Shown: in pieces, positions 21,035-30,226 of the stretch
Layout of the letters: every line of letters starts with the position of its first letter
How positions within the stretch are numbered: position 1 is the first letter of the stretch
Origin: Mangrovibacter plantisponsor
Lineage (GTDB): Bacteria; Pseudomonadota; Gammaproteobacteria; Enterobacterales; Enterobacteriaceae
Direction of reading: 5' to 3'
Length of the DNA stretch: 64,000 nt
Assembly: GCF_003182475.1 (NCBI RefSeq)
Contig: NZ_QGTS01000001.1
Span: 293,980-357,979 of the forward strand
Made by a program: the position numbers and the translations under genes
The notes under the pieces: model-generated
Told to the model about the DNA's origin: nothing
Databases searched by the model: none
What the model saw: only the letters and a program-made list of their open reading frames with translations

Positions 21035-21505
21035 TGTGGATATCATTGTGAAGAAGTACCGTATTACTCAGGGAAAACTAGTGACAGACTGCGTAGCCCT
21101 CGCATTAAGCGAGAAATTAACTTCATAAATATCATTATATTAAAAAAGAAATCACCACAACCGAGCTCTGAAAGGTGATATTCATCACATTAAGGATCGG
21201 CTTACTGATGAAAGATCAACCAGCGTCGATTTTATCCACAGATTATGCCAGTATCTTAGGCACAATTTGTCTGAAAATTGGATTTTATTCGCAAGTCAAG
21301 GCTGTAAATCAAACCAGTAGTTGCCACTTTTCCCGGTTATCCCATTTTTCTGTGGATAACCCGGTGTAAGATCCTGTTTATTCCCAGTGACCAGAATTGG
21401 AAAACCTTCAGAGCGCTAAATAATCCTGTGGATGAATAATTAAAAATAGCTTAAAAATCATAAAACTGTAATTTCTTTTAGCACAACGGTAAACTGAGTG
21501 GATAA
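21035..21505. promoter_or_regulatory. DARS2-like DnaA-box cluster (rppH-mutH intergenic, 20866-21552)
   Basis: The gap of nearly 700 bp between rppH and mutH has no convincing gene. It holds five DnaA-box-like 9-mers: TTATCCACA exactly at 21232-21240 (plus strand), and on the minus strand an exact box at 21351-21359 and one-mismatch boxes at 21035-21043, 21427-21435 and 21497-21505. A degenerate forward box (21337-21345) faces the exact box at 21351. In E. coli the DnaA-reactivating sequence DARS2, which turns ADP-DnaA back into the initiation-competent form, lies beside mutH, so this is its probable counterpart. The boxes are seen; the function is inferred. Clear IHF and Fis sites could not be assigned by eye. 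Confidence 0.75.
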
Positions 21506-21552
21506 CCCTGCACTTACGCGTTCAATTTTTAATCACTCAGGTGAATATTGTT

Positions 21553-22239
21553 ATGTCTGTCCTTCGTCCTCTGCCTCACCCCCCTTCAAGCGAACTGGAA
21601 CTGGTTAACCAGGCGCAACAATTGGCGGGTATGGCATTAGGCGAACTGGCAACACTGGCCGGAATGAGCACCCCACCAAATTTGAAGCGTGACAAAGGCT
21701 GGACCGGGGTTTTGCTCGAACGCTGGTTAGGCGCCAGCGCCGGGAGTAAGCCTGAACAGGATTTTGCCAACCTGGGGATTGAGCTGAAAACCATTCCAAT
21801 AGATGCTCAGGGGCGACCACTGGAAACCACATTTGTGTGTGTTGCCCCACTCACCGGTAATACAGGTGTGGTTTGGGAAACCAGCCACGTGCGCCATAAA
21901 CTGCACCGCGTGTTGTGGGTTCCTGTTGAAGGTGAGCGCAGTATTCCACCAGGTGAACGCCGCGTCGGCACGCCATTATTGTGGTCGCCTTCTGAAGAAG
22001 AAGATGACCAGTTACGCCGTGACTGGGAAGAGTTGATGGATATGATTGTTCTGGGCCAGGTTGAGCGCATAACCGCACGCCACGGCGAAGTACTGCAAAT
22101 TCGCCCCAAAGCCGCTAACAGCAAAGCACTGACCGAAGCCATTGGGGAAAACGGGCAGCCTATAATGACACTACCCCGCGGCTTCTATTTAAAGAAGAAT
22201 TTCACAGGCGCAATTCTCGCGCGCCACTTCATGTTGTAG
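21553..22239 (+). CDS. mutH: DNA mismatch repair endonuclease MutH
   Basis: Nicks the unmethylated strand at hemimethylated GATC sites when activated by MutL and MutS, so repair targets the new strand. The ATG at 21553 gives 228 residues (E. coli 229); the frame extends 12 bp further to a GTG, which is less likely. The catalytic triad D70-E77-K79 is in [11 protein letters not shown]. The C-terminal [11 protein letters not shown] segment, used for strand discrimination in the family, is intact. It stands alone, divergent from rppH. Confidence 0.96.
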   Translation: MSVLRPLPHPPSSELELVNQAQQLAGMALGELATLAGMSTPPNLKRDKGWTGVLLERWLGASAGSKPEQDFANLGIELKTIPIDAQGRPLETTFVCVAPLTGNTGVVWETSHVRHKLHRVLWVPVEGERSIPPGERRVGTPLLWSPSEEEDDQLRRDWEELMDMIVLGQVERITARHGEVLQIRPKAANSKALTEAIGENGQPIMTLPRGFYLKKNFTGAILARHFML

Positions 22240-22360
22240 TTCACAACAGCCAGCATTCGTCAGACCTGCCGGCCAGAAATATCGCCAGCCGCCCCCCCCA
22301 GAAACAACGCACCCGGAGCCCTTGTAGCGGGCAGCCCTGCAACTCATTCAGGTTTGGGTA

Positions 22361-22366
22361 TATAAT
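22361..22366 (+). promoter_or_regulatory. Candidate -10 element for ygdQ
   Basis: A perfect TATAAT lies 31 bp before the ygdQ start. The -35 at the right distance (near 22338) is poor, so this is only a likely promoter. Confidence 0.4.
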
Positions 22367-22396
22367 ATTCCCTTTCTTTTATTTCAGGGTTTTTTG

Positions 22397-23110
22397 ATGT
22401 TATTTGCGTGGATAACCGACCCCAATGCATGGCTGGCGCTGGGAACACTGACGCTGCTGGAAATTGTTCTGGGTATCGATAATATTATTTTTCTCTCTCT
22501 GGTGGTTGCCAAACTTCCCAAAGCACAACAAAACAAAGCTCGCCGTCTCGGTTTGATGGGTGCGATGGTAATGCGTTTACTGTTACTGGCCTCAATTGCC
22601 TGGGTAACGCGCTTAACGAATCCACTTTTCTCACTAGCGGGCCATGCAATTTCATTGCGTGATTTAATTCTGATGGCTGGCGGGCTATTCCTTATCTGGA
22701 AAGCCAGTAAAGAAATTCATGAAACAATAGAAGGTGATGAAGAGAATTTACGTACCAATGTGCACTCTTTTTTCGGTGCCATTGTTCAAATCATGCTGCT
22801 CGATATTATCTTCAGTCTGGATTCTGTGATTACCGCGGTAGGTTTGTCTGACCACCTGTTCATAATGATGGCGGCCGTAGTGATTGCCGTCGGTATTATG
22901 ATGTTCGCGGCCAGGCCGATTGGTGAGTTCGTCAGCCGCCATCCTTCAGTAAAAATGCTGGCACTTTCTTTTTTGATCCTGGTGGGTTTCACCCTCATTT
23001 TGGAAAGCGTTGGCATCCATATACCTAAGGGCTACATTTATTTCGCAATGTTCTTCTCCATTGCCGTAGAAAGCCTGAATTTGTTACGAAATAAAAAAAA
23101 CTCGCATTAA
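22397..23110 (+). CDS. ygdQ: TerC-family integral membrane protein YgdQ
   Basis: A 237-residue inner-membrane protein with about seven hydrophobic helices. Acidic residues inside helices (LEIVLGIDNIIFL near residue 20 and DIIFSLDSVITAVGL near 140) are the hallmark of the TerC family, whose better-known members help load or export manganese. The ATG at 22397 is chosen over an adjacent TTG at 22394. E. coli YgdQ itself has no firmly assigned job. Followed by a good terminator before ygdR. Confidence 0.92.
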   Translation: MLFAWITDPNAWLALGTLTLLEIVLGIDNIIFLSLVVAKLPKAQQNKARRLGLMGAMVMRLLLLASIAWVTRLTNPLFSLAGHAISLRDLILMAGGLFLIWKASKEIHETIEGDEENLRTNVHSFFGAIVQIMLLDIIFSLDSVITAVGLSDHLFIMMAAVVIAVGIMMFAARPIGEFVSRHPSVKMLALSFLILVGFTLILESVGIHIPKGYIYFAMFFSIAVESLNLLRNKKNSH

Positions 23111-23117
23111 TTTTACT

Positions 23118-23155
23118 GTGCGCGTGACCAACGCGCACTTATTTACATTTTTTCA
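23118..23155 (+). terminator. Terminator after ygdQ
   Basis: GTGCGCGT/ACGCGCAC stem of 8 bp with a 5-base loop, followed by a T-rich tail ending in six T. Confidence 0.75.
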
Positions 23156-23227
23156 GAATATACTGCTTCCTGAATTCCGCCCAATTCGCTATTACTAGTA
23201 TAACTTCGCAACCCTGAGAGGAAAATA

Positions 23228-23449
23228 ATGATGAATAAATGGGCTGTAGCCATTTCCGCCGTGGGTCTGGTTTTTACTGTTTCTGGTTGTAGCAGCGATT
23301 ACGTTATGGCAACCAAAGATGGCCGAATGATCCTTACTGATGGTAAGCCTCAGGTTGATAACGACACTGGCATGATCAGCTATGAAGACCAGAAAGGGAA
23401 TAAGTTACAAATCAACCGCAACGAAGTTTCACAAATTATCAAACGCTAA
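23228..23449 (+). CDS. ygdR: Small outer-membrane lipoprotein YgdR (DUF903)
   Basis: A 73-residue predicted lipoprotein. The lipobox VSGC puts the acylated Cys at residue 21, with Ser at +2, which predicts sorting to the outer membrane. The mature part is the YgdI/YgdR-type beta domain ([14 protein letters not shown]...). An AGAGG ribosome site at 23217-23221 serves either of two adjacent ATGs (23228 or 23231). The function is unknown in E. coli. It has its own terminator and is probably a single-gene unit. Confidence 0.92.
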   Translation: MMNKWAVAISAVGLVFTVSGCSSDYVMATKDGRMILTDGKPQVDNDTGMISYEDQKGNKLQINRNEVSQIIKR

Positions 23450-23459
23450 ACCTCAACCC

Positions 23460-23490
23460 GGCTGGCTCTGTGCCAGCCTGTAATTTTTTA
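23460..23490 (+). terminator. Terminator after ygdR
   Basis: GGCTGGC/GCCAGCC stem with a 5-base loop followed by TGTAATTTTTT, 10 bp after the ygdR stop. Confidence 0.85.
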
Positions 23491-23687
23491 CTTCCCCTTT
23501 GCCGCCCGCTCTGCCATTTTGATAGCCCCCAGCAATTAAATTGTGGTGGGCTTGCAGAATACGTCGCGATAAATCTGGCCCCATGAGGCCTCGCAGTCTG
23601 CACGCCAACCCGCCTGTACAATTGAATGGCAGGAAACTGTTGTCGGGAAGCGACTCGTTGTAAACAACAAAAAGAAGGAAACCGGCT

Positions 23688-24728
23688 ATGCATTATCACC
23701 GTATTCCCCACAGCTCACTTGAAGTCAGCGCCCTGGGCCTTGGGACAATGACATTTGGTGAGCAAAACAGCGAAGCTGAGGCCCATCTTCAGCTCGACTA
23801 CGCCGTAAACCAGGGCATTAACCTGATAGATGTCGCAGAAATGTACCCCGTTCCCCCCCGCCCGGAAACTCAGGGGCTGACCGAAACCTACGTGGGCAAC
23901 TGGTTACATAAACGTGGTAACCGGGAAAAACTGGTTATAGCTTCAAAAGTGAGTGGCCCTTCACGCAATAGTGACAGTGGAATCCGGCCAGACCAGTGCC
24001 TTGACCGCAAAAATATCCGTGCAGCGCTGGATGCCAGCCTGAAACGTCTGCAAACCGACTACCTTGATCTGTACCAGGTACACTGGCCGCAACGTGCCAC
24101 CAACTGTTTCGGTAAGCTGGGTTATACCTGGACTGAAAACAAGCCTGCGGTGACGTTGCTGGAAACGCTGGAAGCCTTAACGGAATTGCAACGCGCCGGG
24201 AAGATTCGTTATATCGGTGTTTCCAACGAAACCGCCTGGGGCGTGATGCGCTATCTCAATCTGGCAGAAAAACACGACCTGCCGCGTATTGTGACCATTC
24301 AGAACCCGTACAGTTTGCTTAACCGCAGTTTCGAGGTAGGCCTGGCAGAGGTGAGCCAGTATGAAGGTGTAGAGTTGCTGGCGTATTCGTGCCTCGCGTT
24401 TGGTACGCTGACAGGTAAATACCTTAATGGAGCCCGCCCGGCGGGTGCCAGAAACACATTATTCAGCCGTTTTACCCGTTACAGTAGTGAACAGGCAGAA
24501 CAGGCAGTAGCCGCTTATGTCGACGTGGCAAAACGCCATAATCTGGACCCGGCACAAATGGCGCTGGCATTTGTTCGCCAGCAGGCGTTTGTTGCCAGCA
24601 CCTTGCTGGGGGCAACCAGTATTGAACAGTTAGCAACAAATATTGGCAGCTATAACCTGACACTGTCTGAAGATATCTTGGCAGAGCTGGAAGCGGTACA
24701 CAAGCGCTATACCTACCCGGCACCATAA
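23688..24728 (+). CDS. tas: Aldo/keto reductase Tas
   Basis: NADP(H)-dependent oxidoreductase of the aldo/keto reductase superfamily, 346 residues as in E. coli Tas. In E. coli extra Tas suppresses a tyrosine auxotrophy during starvation; the natural substrate is not known. The catalytic set is visible: Asp and Tyr in IDVAEMYPV (about 48-56), Lys in LVIASKVSG (about 89) and His in LYQVHWP (about 130). The cofactor loop near the C-terminus is also present. It is a separate unit convergent with lplT. Confidence 0.93.
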   Translation: MHYHRIPHSSLEVSALGLGTMTFGEQNSEAEAHLQLDYAVNQGINLIDVAEMYPVPPRPETQGLTETYVGNWLHKRGNREKLVIASKVSGPSRNSDSGIRPDQCLDRKNIRAALDASLKRLQTDYLDLYQVHWPQRATNCFGKLGYTWTENKPAVTLLETLEALTELQRAGKIRYIGVSNETAWGVMRYLNLAEKHDLPRIVTIQNPYSLLNRSFEVGLAEVSQYEGVELLAYSCLAFGTLTGKYLNGARPAGARNTLFSRFTRYSSEQAEQAVAAYVDVAKRHNLDPAQMALAFVRQQAFVASTLLGATSIEQLATNIGSYNLTLSEDILAELEAVHKRYTYPAP

Positions 24729-24734
24729 CCACTG

Positions 24735-24758
24735 CGTTGCCTGTTTTCACAGGCAACG
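24735..24758. terminator. Stem-loop between convergent tas and lplT
   Basis: A perfect 9-bp stem (CGTTGCCTG/CAGGCAACG) with a TTTTCA loop lies between the two stop codons. No T-run follows on either strand, so it may act only as a weak bidirectional terminator or as an RNA-stabilising end. Confidence 0.5.
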
Positions 24759-24770
24759 TTCCCTGGCCCG

Positions 24771-25994
24771 TTAAGGCGCTGTGCGCTGGCGGGCTTTTTT
24801 ATCCTGGCCGCGTTTCCACACCCACAGGCCACTGATAGCCACAGCAAACAACACACCAAACCCAACACCAATGCCAATCACCGGCACACCCACTTTCACC
24901 GCCAGTGAGTAGAGGCCAAGCATCAGCAACATGGCGATGTTTTCACCCAGGTTTTGGACTGCAATAGCATTGCCGGCTCCCACAGTATGTTTACCTCTGT
25001 CCTGTAACAAAGCATTCAGTGGCACAACAAAAAAGCCGCCCAGCATACCAATCACCATTAACAGGACATAAGCAGGCAACAGGCTGTGTTGTACGGCGAA
25101 AAAGGCCACACCAACACCAATCAGTACCCCGGCAGGCATGCACCGGGCAACCGTTTTAAGCGTTACCAGGCGCGCGGCAGCTCCTGCACCGGCCACAATG
25201 CCAATCGCTACCATCGCGTTAAGATAGGTTGGCGTAGCGTTGTCCGTCAGCCCCAGCGCAACAGGCACCCACAGCACCAATAAGAAACGCAGAGTCACCC
25301 CTGCCCCCCAGAACATGCTGGTACCCACCAGTGAAAAACGGGTCTCTCCCATATGCCAGAGTGTGCGGCAGGCCAAAGAAAAGTGCGCCACCATTTTTCC
25401 CGGATGCCAGGATAACCCGGTACGAGCAGGTTGCAGGCGGGGAATCAAAAAGTTTGCTGCAACAGCACCGCCATAAACCAGTACACACACTGCCAGTGCC
25501 GCCAGTATGTGCCAGTCGGCCAGTACTCCCCCGGCCACTGAGCCCATAAGAATGGCGGCAATAGTTGAGGACTCCATCAAACCATTAGCTTTAACTAAAC
25601 GGTCACCGGTAGTCAGCTCGCCCAAAATGCCATATTTTGCTGGCGAGTATGCCGCCGCGCCAATACCAACCAGGGTATAGCCGACAAACGGGTTAAACCC
25701 GGCACAAATCACCGCTGCGCCAAACAATTTCAGGGCGTTGGCAATCATCATTACTCGCCCTTTGGCAAGGCTGTCCGCAAACTGCCCCACAAAAGGAGCA
25801 AACAAAATATAGGCGCCAACAAATACCATTTGCAGTACAGGCTGGCTCCAGTCCGGGTAGAATTGCTGTTTCAGTACTGCCAGCGTGGCAAACAGCAATG
25901 CATTATCACCAAACGCAGACAGAAACTGCGCCACCATCACCGCCATCATGCCACGCGAATACAACCCCTGCTGCACCTCTGGCGCCTTAGCCAT
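24771..25994 (-). CDS. lplT: Lysophospholipid transporter LplT
   Basis: Inner-membrane flippase of the major facilitator type that brings lyso-phosphatidylethanolamine from the outer to the inner leaflet for reacylation by Aas. The ATG at 25994 gives 407 residues (E. coli 397) with about twelve hydrophobic segments; conserved stretches include [18 protein letters not shown] and [13 protein letters not shown]. The start overlaps the aas stop by 8 nt, so the pair is coupled. An upstream in-frame start (26015) lies inside aas and is less likely. Function follows from the strong E. coli match and the neighbour. Confidence 0.95.
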   Translation of the reverse strand: MAKAPEVQQGLYSRGMMAVMVAQFLSAFGDNALLFATLAVLKQQFYPDWSQPVLQMVFVGAYILFAPFVGQFADSLAKGRVMMIANALKLFGAAVICAGFNPFVGYTLVGIGAAAYSPAKYGILGELTTGDRLVKANGLMESSTIAAILMGSVAGGVLADWHILAALAVCVLVYGGAVAANFLIPRLQPARTGLSWHPGKMVAHFSLACRTLWHMGETRFSLVGTSMFWGAGVTLRFLLVLWVPVALGLTDNATPTYLNAMVAIGIVAGAGAAARLVTLKTVARCMPAGVLIGVGVAFFAVQHSLLPAYVLLMVIGMLGGFFVVPLNALLQDRGKHTVGAGNAIAVQNLGENIAMLLMLGLYSLAVKVGVPVIGIGVGFGVLFAVAISGLWVWKRGQDKKARQRTAP

Positions 25995-28146
25995 TAACGT
26001 TTTCTCCTTCAGCAACCATACTGGTCAGGGTAACAAAATCAGGCTTGCCACTGCCCAGCAACGGCAATTGTTTAAGGAAGCGAATATCACGGGGAACCGC
26101 CAGTTCTGGCATGCCCTGCTCACGCGCCTGGCGTAACAAACGTTCGCGAGTCAGTTCGCTGTCTGTGGTATACAGCACCAGCGCTTCACCTTTACTGGCA
26201 TCATGGCGGATAACCGTGGCATGTAATTTTTCCGGGGAAACTCCCAGCGCCAGTTGCTCGACGGCCTCCAGTGAAACCATTTCCCCGGCAATCTTGGCAA
26301 AACGCTTTGCGCGCCCCTGAATAACGCAGAACCCCTGGTTATCAAACGCAACAATATCGCCAGTGTCGTACCAGCCCTCTTCAGACTCGCCATGCTGGTT
26401 TTCTGCACAAGGCGTTTCCAGAAAGCCCGGTTTCTCTACCCGCAGGTAACCTTTCATGATATTAGGCCCTTTGAGCTGTAACCGCCCGCCTTCACTGATA
26501 CCTGGTACGGCCAACAAGCGTGCATCCATTCCCGGAAGAATACGCCCCACAGTGCCACTTTTTGCGGCCATAGGGACATTGATTGATACCACGGGAGCAC
26601 ATTCCGTCACGCCATAACCTTCCAGCACACGTAACCCAAATTTCTCCTGCCATAATGCGCGGGTTGTTTCCTGGAGTTTTTCGGCCCCAGCCACGACATA
26701 GCGAACTTTGAAGAAATCGTAAGGGTTAGCGAAACGCCCATAATTGGCGAGGAATGTAGGAGTACCGAATAGCACCGTGCAGTTACGGTCATACACCAGT
26801 TCAGGGACAACCCGGTAATGTAACGGGCTCGGGTAGAGAAAAACCTCGGCACCTGTCAGCAAAGGGGTTAATAACCCAACGGTTAACCCGAATGAATGGA
26901 ACAGGGGTAGCGCCGACATAAAGCGATCATGCGCGGTAAAATCGGCAATAGTGCGAATTTGCTCAACGTTTGCCAGCAAGCTTTTGTGGCTGTGTACCAC
27001 GCCTTTCGGGTGGCCTTCAGAACCGGAAGTAAACAAAACCAGAGCTTCGTCTTCAGGTTGTTGAGCGACCTGAGCACAGCGAGGCACCAGAAGATGTGCG
27101 AAGATCCAGACTTTATCACTGAGTGTGATATCGGCTTTTAAATCCTCCAGGAATACCCATTTAACCTGAGTCAGTTGCTCCGGCAGGTGCCATAGTTTGC
27201 CTTTATCAAGAAACTGCCTGGACGTGAATACCGTTTTAATCTCTGCGGCAGTAATCGCGCTGGTCAGCCCTTTAACCCCGGCCGTGTAATTCATCATGGC
27301 CGGAATTCGCCCCCGGGAAACAGCCCCGAAAATAACTGCGGCCGAAATACCGGCATTAGGCAACATCAGGCCAATTCGCTCGCCTTTCTGGCTGTATTTT
27401 TCGAGTACCCGGCCAACGAAGAGGATCTTGGTCAGTAACTTCCGGTAGGTGTCTGGAGTGAAATTGATATCTTCAATGCAGTTTTTGCGGGAACCATAGC
27501 GGTGCTGTGCTGACAACAGCGCTTCAAACAACGTTTCGCGTGGGCGAACAGCCATACGCGCTTCCATCATGATTTGATGTAGCATTTCCCCGGCCATGCG
27601 GCGGCGGTCACGCGCTTTAGGGGCCTGTGGCATAGGCAATGAGGTCGGGGGAAGGATGTGCAGCGTAATTCGTGGAAACAGGCGGCGTTTGACCACCCCT
27701 TTCAGGCGGCTGAAAAATGTCAGTTCAGCACCATCAATACGCAACGGTACAACAGTCGCCTGTGTTTTGGCAGCAACAAACCCGGCACCATCATAGATTT
27801 TCATCAGTGAACCCGTTGTACTGATACGCCCCTCCGGGAATATCACTACCGGCCTGCCCTGCTCCACCAGGCGAACCAGGTGCTTTATCGACATCGGTTT
27901 TGTCGGGTCCAGCGGGACAAAATCAATAATGGGGCGCAACCAGCGCATAAACCATTGGTTACTGATGGAGGTATAAACCGCAAAAACGGGCCTGACGGGA
28001 AGGAACAACGCCAGCAATACGCCATCGAGAAAAGAGACATGATTCGGCGTAATCAGCACCCGCTCACTGGACAGTGCCGTTTTATCCCCACTGACAGTGA
28101 CGCGAAACATTATTCTGAATACTGCGCGAAAAAGACCAAAAAGCAT
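25987..28146 (-). CDS. aas: Bifunctional 2-acyl-glycerophosphoethanolamine acyltransferase / acyl-ACP synthetase Aas
   Basis: Reacylates lysophospholipids at the inner membrane using acyl-ACP. It has 719 residues, equal to E. coli Aas. Residues about 1-200 are a PlsC-type acyltransferase with the NHxxxxD motif (NHVSFLD at 35-41) and a PEGRIS-like motif. Residues about 230-719 form an ANL adenylation domain with [12 protein letters not shown] (P-loop), [10 protein letters not shown] and WYDTGD. It is transcribed with lplT, which delivers its substrate. The Omr small-RNA genes lie upstream on the same strand. Confidence 0.96.
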   Translation of the reverse strand: MLFGLFRAVFRIMFRVTVSGDKTALSSERVLITPNHVSFLDGVLLALFLPVRPVFAVYTSISNQWFMRWLRPIIDFVPLDPTKPMSIKHLVRLVEQGRPVVIFPEGRISTTGSLMKIYDGAGFVAAKTQATVVPLRIDGAELTFFSRLKGVVKRRLFPRITLHILPPTSLPMPQAPKARDRRRMAGEMLHQIMMEARMAVRPRETLFEALLSAQHRYGSRKNCIEDINFTPDTYRKLLTKILFVGRVLEKYSQKGERIGLMLPNAGISAAVIFGAVSRGRIPAMMNYTAGVKGLTSAITAAEIKTVFTSRQFLDKGKLWHLPEQLTQVKWVFLEDLKADITLSDKVWIFAHLLVPRCAQVAQQPEDEALVLFTSGSEGHPKGVVHSHKSLLANVEQIRTIADFTAHDRFMSALPLFHSFGLTVGLLTPLLTGAEVFLYPSPLHYRVVPELVYDRNCTVLFGTPTFLANYGRFANPYDFFKVRYVVAGAEKLQETTRALWQEKFGLRVLEGYGVTECAPVVSINVPMAAKSGTVGRILPGMDARLLAVPGISEGGRLQLKGPNIMKGYLRVEKPGFLETPCAENQHGESEEGWYDTGDIVAFDNQGFCVIQGRAKRFAKIAGEMVSLEAVEQLALGVSPEKLHATVIRHDASKGEALVLYTTDSELTRERLLRQAREQGMPELAVPRDIRFLKQLPLLGSGKPDFVTLTSMVAEGENVNG

Positions 28147-28247
28147 ATCAACTCCCTTTGTAGTCGGAAACCTGTACAGTCAGAAATGAATACAGGGAAA
28201 GAGAGTACACGACTTGCCAGACGGGAGCGACTGAATATCTGCAGAGT

Positions 28248-28332
28248 AAAAAAAACCTGCGCATCCGCGCAGGCTGGTGTAATGCTTGAGTTCAGCTGAA
28301 ATTGGCTGACATCACCTATCAATACCTCTGGG
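28248..28332 (-). ncRNA. OmrA/OmrB small RNA, copy next to aas
   Basis: An 85-nt transcript is predicted from CCCAGAGG (5' end at 28332) to a CCTGCGC/GCGCAGG stem and an eight-T tail ending at 28248. The 5' end CCCAGAGGTATTGAT and the terminator stem match E. coli OmrA and OmrB, OmpR-activated Hfq RNAs that use the 5' end to repress outer-membrane protein and csgD mRNAs. The position, between aas and galR, is also the K-12 one. It differs from the second copy at only four positions. Its GATAGGTGA region is more like OmrB, so the A or B name is left open. Confidence 0.93.
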
Positions 28333-28447
28333 ACTCTTATCCTGACCGGTAGACAGGTAATACACCACCTCTAAAAAGCAAGTAAATTGGGCGAATTGCA
28401 ACCAGGTATGTCCTTTCCCGGTTTATGTTACAACCCTGAAAAAAGGC

Positions 28448-28532
28448 AAAAAAAACCTGCGCATCCGCGCAGGTTGGTGTAATTCATGTGTTCAGCTGAA
28501 ATTGGCTGACATCACCTATCAATACCTCTGGG
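28448..28532 (-). ncRNA. OmrA/OmrB small RNA, copy next to galR
   Basis: Second tandem copy, also 85 nt and exactly 200 bp from the first. 5' CCCAGAGGTATTGATAGG at 28532, terminator stem and eight T residues ending at 28448. It contains the ACATGAATTACACC segment known from E. coli OmrB. Six bases before the 5' end a TACATT can serve as the -10. OmpR control is expected by homology; its sites were not resolved by eye. Together with the other copy it explains most of the 626 bp between aas and galR. Confidence 0.93.
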
Positions 28533-28639
28533 ACAATCAATGTATCAGCAGGCTCCTTTACACCGCCACCCGGGAATCGCAACAGGCTTTCGCAAAGTGT
28601 AAGCAAAAATTTGCCCTGACACGCTTTCCATTCATCCCA

Positions 28640-28655
28640 CATAAACCGATTACAC
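28640..28655 (-). promoter_or_regulatory. Candidate upstream GalR/GalS operator
   Basis: On the minus strand the 16-mer matches GTGKAANCGNTTMCAC at 12 positions, with one complete half-site (GTGTAATCGGTT). It is centred about 101 bp upstream of the better operator at 28741. Confidence 0.45.
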
Positions 28656-28740
28656 TATTTTGCTTTTTTTTGTGAGATGGCCTGGCAGAGCAGCAGGCAT
28701 TTACTTGATGTGACGGGGTTTTTCCGCAACACTAAAGAAA

Positions 28741-28756
28741 GTGTAATCGTTTCCCC
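28741..28756 (+). promoter_or_regulatory. GalR/GalS operator before galR
   Basis: The 16-mer here fits the GalR/GalS consensus GTGKAANCGNTTMCAC at 15 of 16 positions (C for A at position 15). It lies 16 bp before the galR start and points to autoregulation, as known in E. coli. Confidence 0.75.
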
Positions 28757-28772
28757 TAAAATAAGGTCTGCT

Positions 28773-29789
28773 ATGGCGACAATAAAGGATGTGGCCCGGC
28801 TGGCAGGTGTTTCTGTCGCCACTGTTTCGCGCGTCATCAATGACTCCCCAAAGGCCAGCGAGGCATCACGCCTGGCGGTGACGAGTGCTATGCAGGAACT
28901 GAACTACCACCCCAATGCAAATGCACGGGCGCTGGCACAACAAAATACTGAAACGATTGGTCTGGTCGTTGGTGATGTTTCTGATCCTTTTTTTGGGGCG
29001 ATGGTAAAAGCAGTAGAACAAGTGGCTTACCACACGGGCAATTTCTTGCTGATAGGCAATGGTTACCATATTGAGAAAAAAGAGCACCAGGCCATTGAGC
29101 AACTGATACGCCACCGCTGTGCCGCACTGGTGGTTCACGCCAAGATGATCCCGGACAATGAACTGGTTCCATTGATGCGGCAAATCCCCGGAATGGTGTT
29201 AATCAACCGTACGCTACCTGGTTATGAAAAACGCTGTGTGGCACTGGACGACCGCTATGGTGCATTTATTGCCACCCGGCACCTGATTCAGCAAGGGCAT
29301 ACAGAGATTGGTTACTTGTGCTCCAACCACCAGATATCTGATGCCACTGACCGCCTGCAAGGTTATTACGATGCCCTGAAAGCTCATGATATCCCCACCC
29401 AGGACAGGCTGGTGGCTTTTGCCGAGCCAGATGAAAGTGGCGGCGAGCAGGCAATGACCGAGTTGCTGGGCAGAGGGCGCAATTTTACTGCCGTTGCCTG
29501 TTATAACGACTCAATGGCAGCAGGTGCGATGGGGGTTTTAAGCGATAATGGCATCGAAGTGCCACGGGAAATTTCACTGATTGGCTTTGATGACATTCTC
29601 ATTTCCAGGTACATGCGCCCGCAATTAACCACAGTGCGTTACCCTATCGTCACCATGGCGACACAGGCCGCAGAGTTAGCGCTTGCCCTAGCGGAAAACA
29701 GGCCTATTCCGGAAATTACGCATATGTTCAGCCCGACTTTGGTACGCCGCCATTCAGTCACGGCGCCTGCGGACCCTCATAACGACTGA
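28773..29789 (+). CDS. galR: Galactose operon repressor GalR
   Basis: LacI-family repressor of galactose uptake and catabolism; D-galactose releases it from DNA. The ATG at 28773 gives 338 residues (E. coli 343) with the expected N-terminus MATIKDVARLAGVSVATVSR: a helix-turn-helix at about 3-22 and the hinge near residues 45-58. The periplasmic-binding-like ligand domain follows. The frame remains open upstream to 28677, but that part has no GalR match. The 3' end overlaps the convergent GNAT gene by 13 nt. Confidence 0.96.
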   Translation: MATIKDVARLAGVSVATVSRVINDSPKASEASRLAVTSAMQELNYHPNANARALAQQNTETIGLVVGDVSDPFFGAMVKAVEQVAYHTGNFLLIGNGYHIEKKEHQAIEQLIRHRCAALVVHAKMIPDNELVPLMRQIPGMVLINRTLPGYEKRCVALDDRYGAFIATRHLIQQGHTEIGYLCSNHQISDATDRLQGYYDALKAHDIPTQDRLVAFAEPDESGGEQAMTELLGRGRNFTAVACYNDSMAAGAMGVLSDNGIEVPREISLIGFDDILISRYMRPQLTTVRYPIVTMATQAAELALALAENRPIPEITHMFSPTLVRRHSVTAPADPHND

Positions 29790-30226
29790 TGGTAGAGATG
29801 GACGGGTTTGTCTGGCGCATCCAGCCCGTCACCAATGTAGTGCCAGCCAAAGCGCTCGTAGTACTCTTTACAGGCCGAATACAGATACAGGTCACTAAAC
29901 CCTTGTTTGCGGGCGTACTGCATTACATGGTGCTGTAACGACTCCCCCAGCCCTTGCCCACGCCATGAGGTATCGACATACAGGGCTGCCAGCCAGGGCC
30001 ATAAATCCTGGCGGCTTATCAAATCACACCGCCATAACCCTACCGTCCCACAAAGTTGCCCCTGTTCACTGGCAACAAAAGTAACGGGCAAAGCGCCAGG
30101 CTGCTGGCTGTGCTGCACTATGCTGGCATAAAAACCAGCATAATCTGCCCCACCGAAAGCTTCGGTGAGCCAGCGGGTAACCTGTGGTGCAAAATGCGCA
30201 GCCTGGTACAGAGGCTGGATTATCAT
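29777..30226 (-). CDS. GNAT-family N-acetyltransferase
   Basis: A 149-residue single-domain acetyltransferase. The acetyl-CoA loop is WRGQGLGESLQHH (about 88-100), and an aromatic C-terminal motif YERFGWHYIG is present. The substrate is unknown. The start overlaps the stop of the GntR gene as ATGA, so it is the last gene of the PTS/6-phospho-beta-glucosidase operon and may modify a small molecule or protein linked to it. No E. coli K-12 gene name is recognised. Confidence 0.85.
   Translation of the reverse strand: MIIQPLYQAAHFAPQVTRWLTEAFGGADYAGFYASIVQHSQQPGALPVTFVASEQGQLCGTVGLWRCDLISRQDLWPWLAALYVDTSWRGQGLGESLQHHVMQYARKQGFSDLYLYSACKEYYERFGWHYIGDGLDAPDKPVHLYHQSL

Noticed and set aside
21175-21369. 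Small open frame of 64 codons between rppH and mutH
   Set aside because: No ribosome site or recognisable match; it covers two exact DnaA boxes, and the region is better explained as DARS2.
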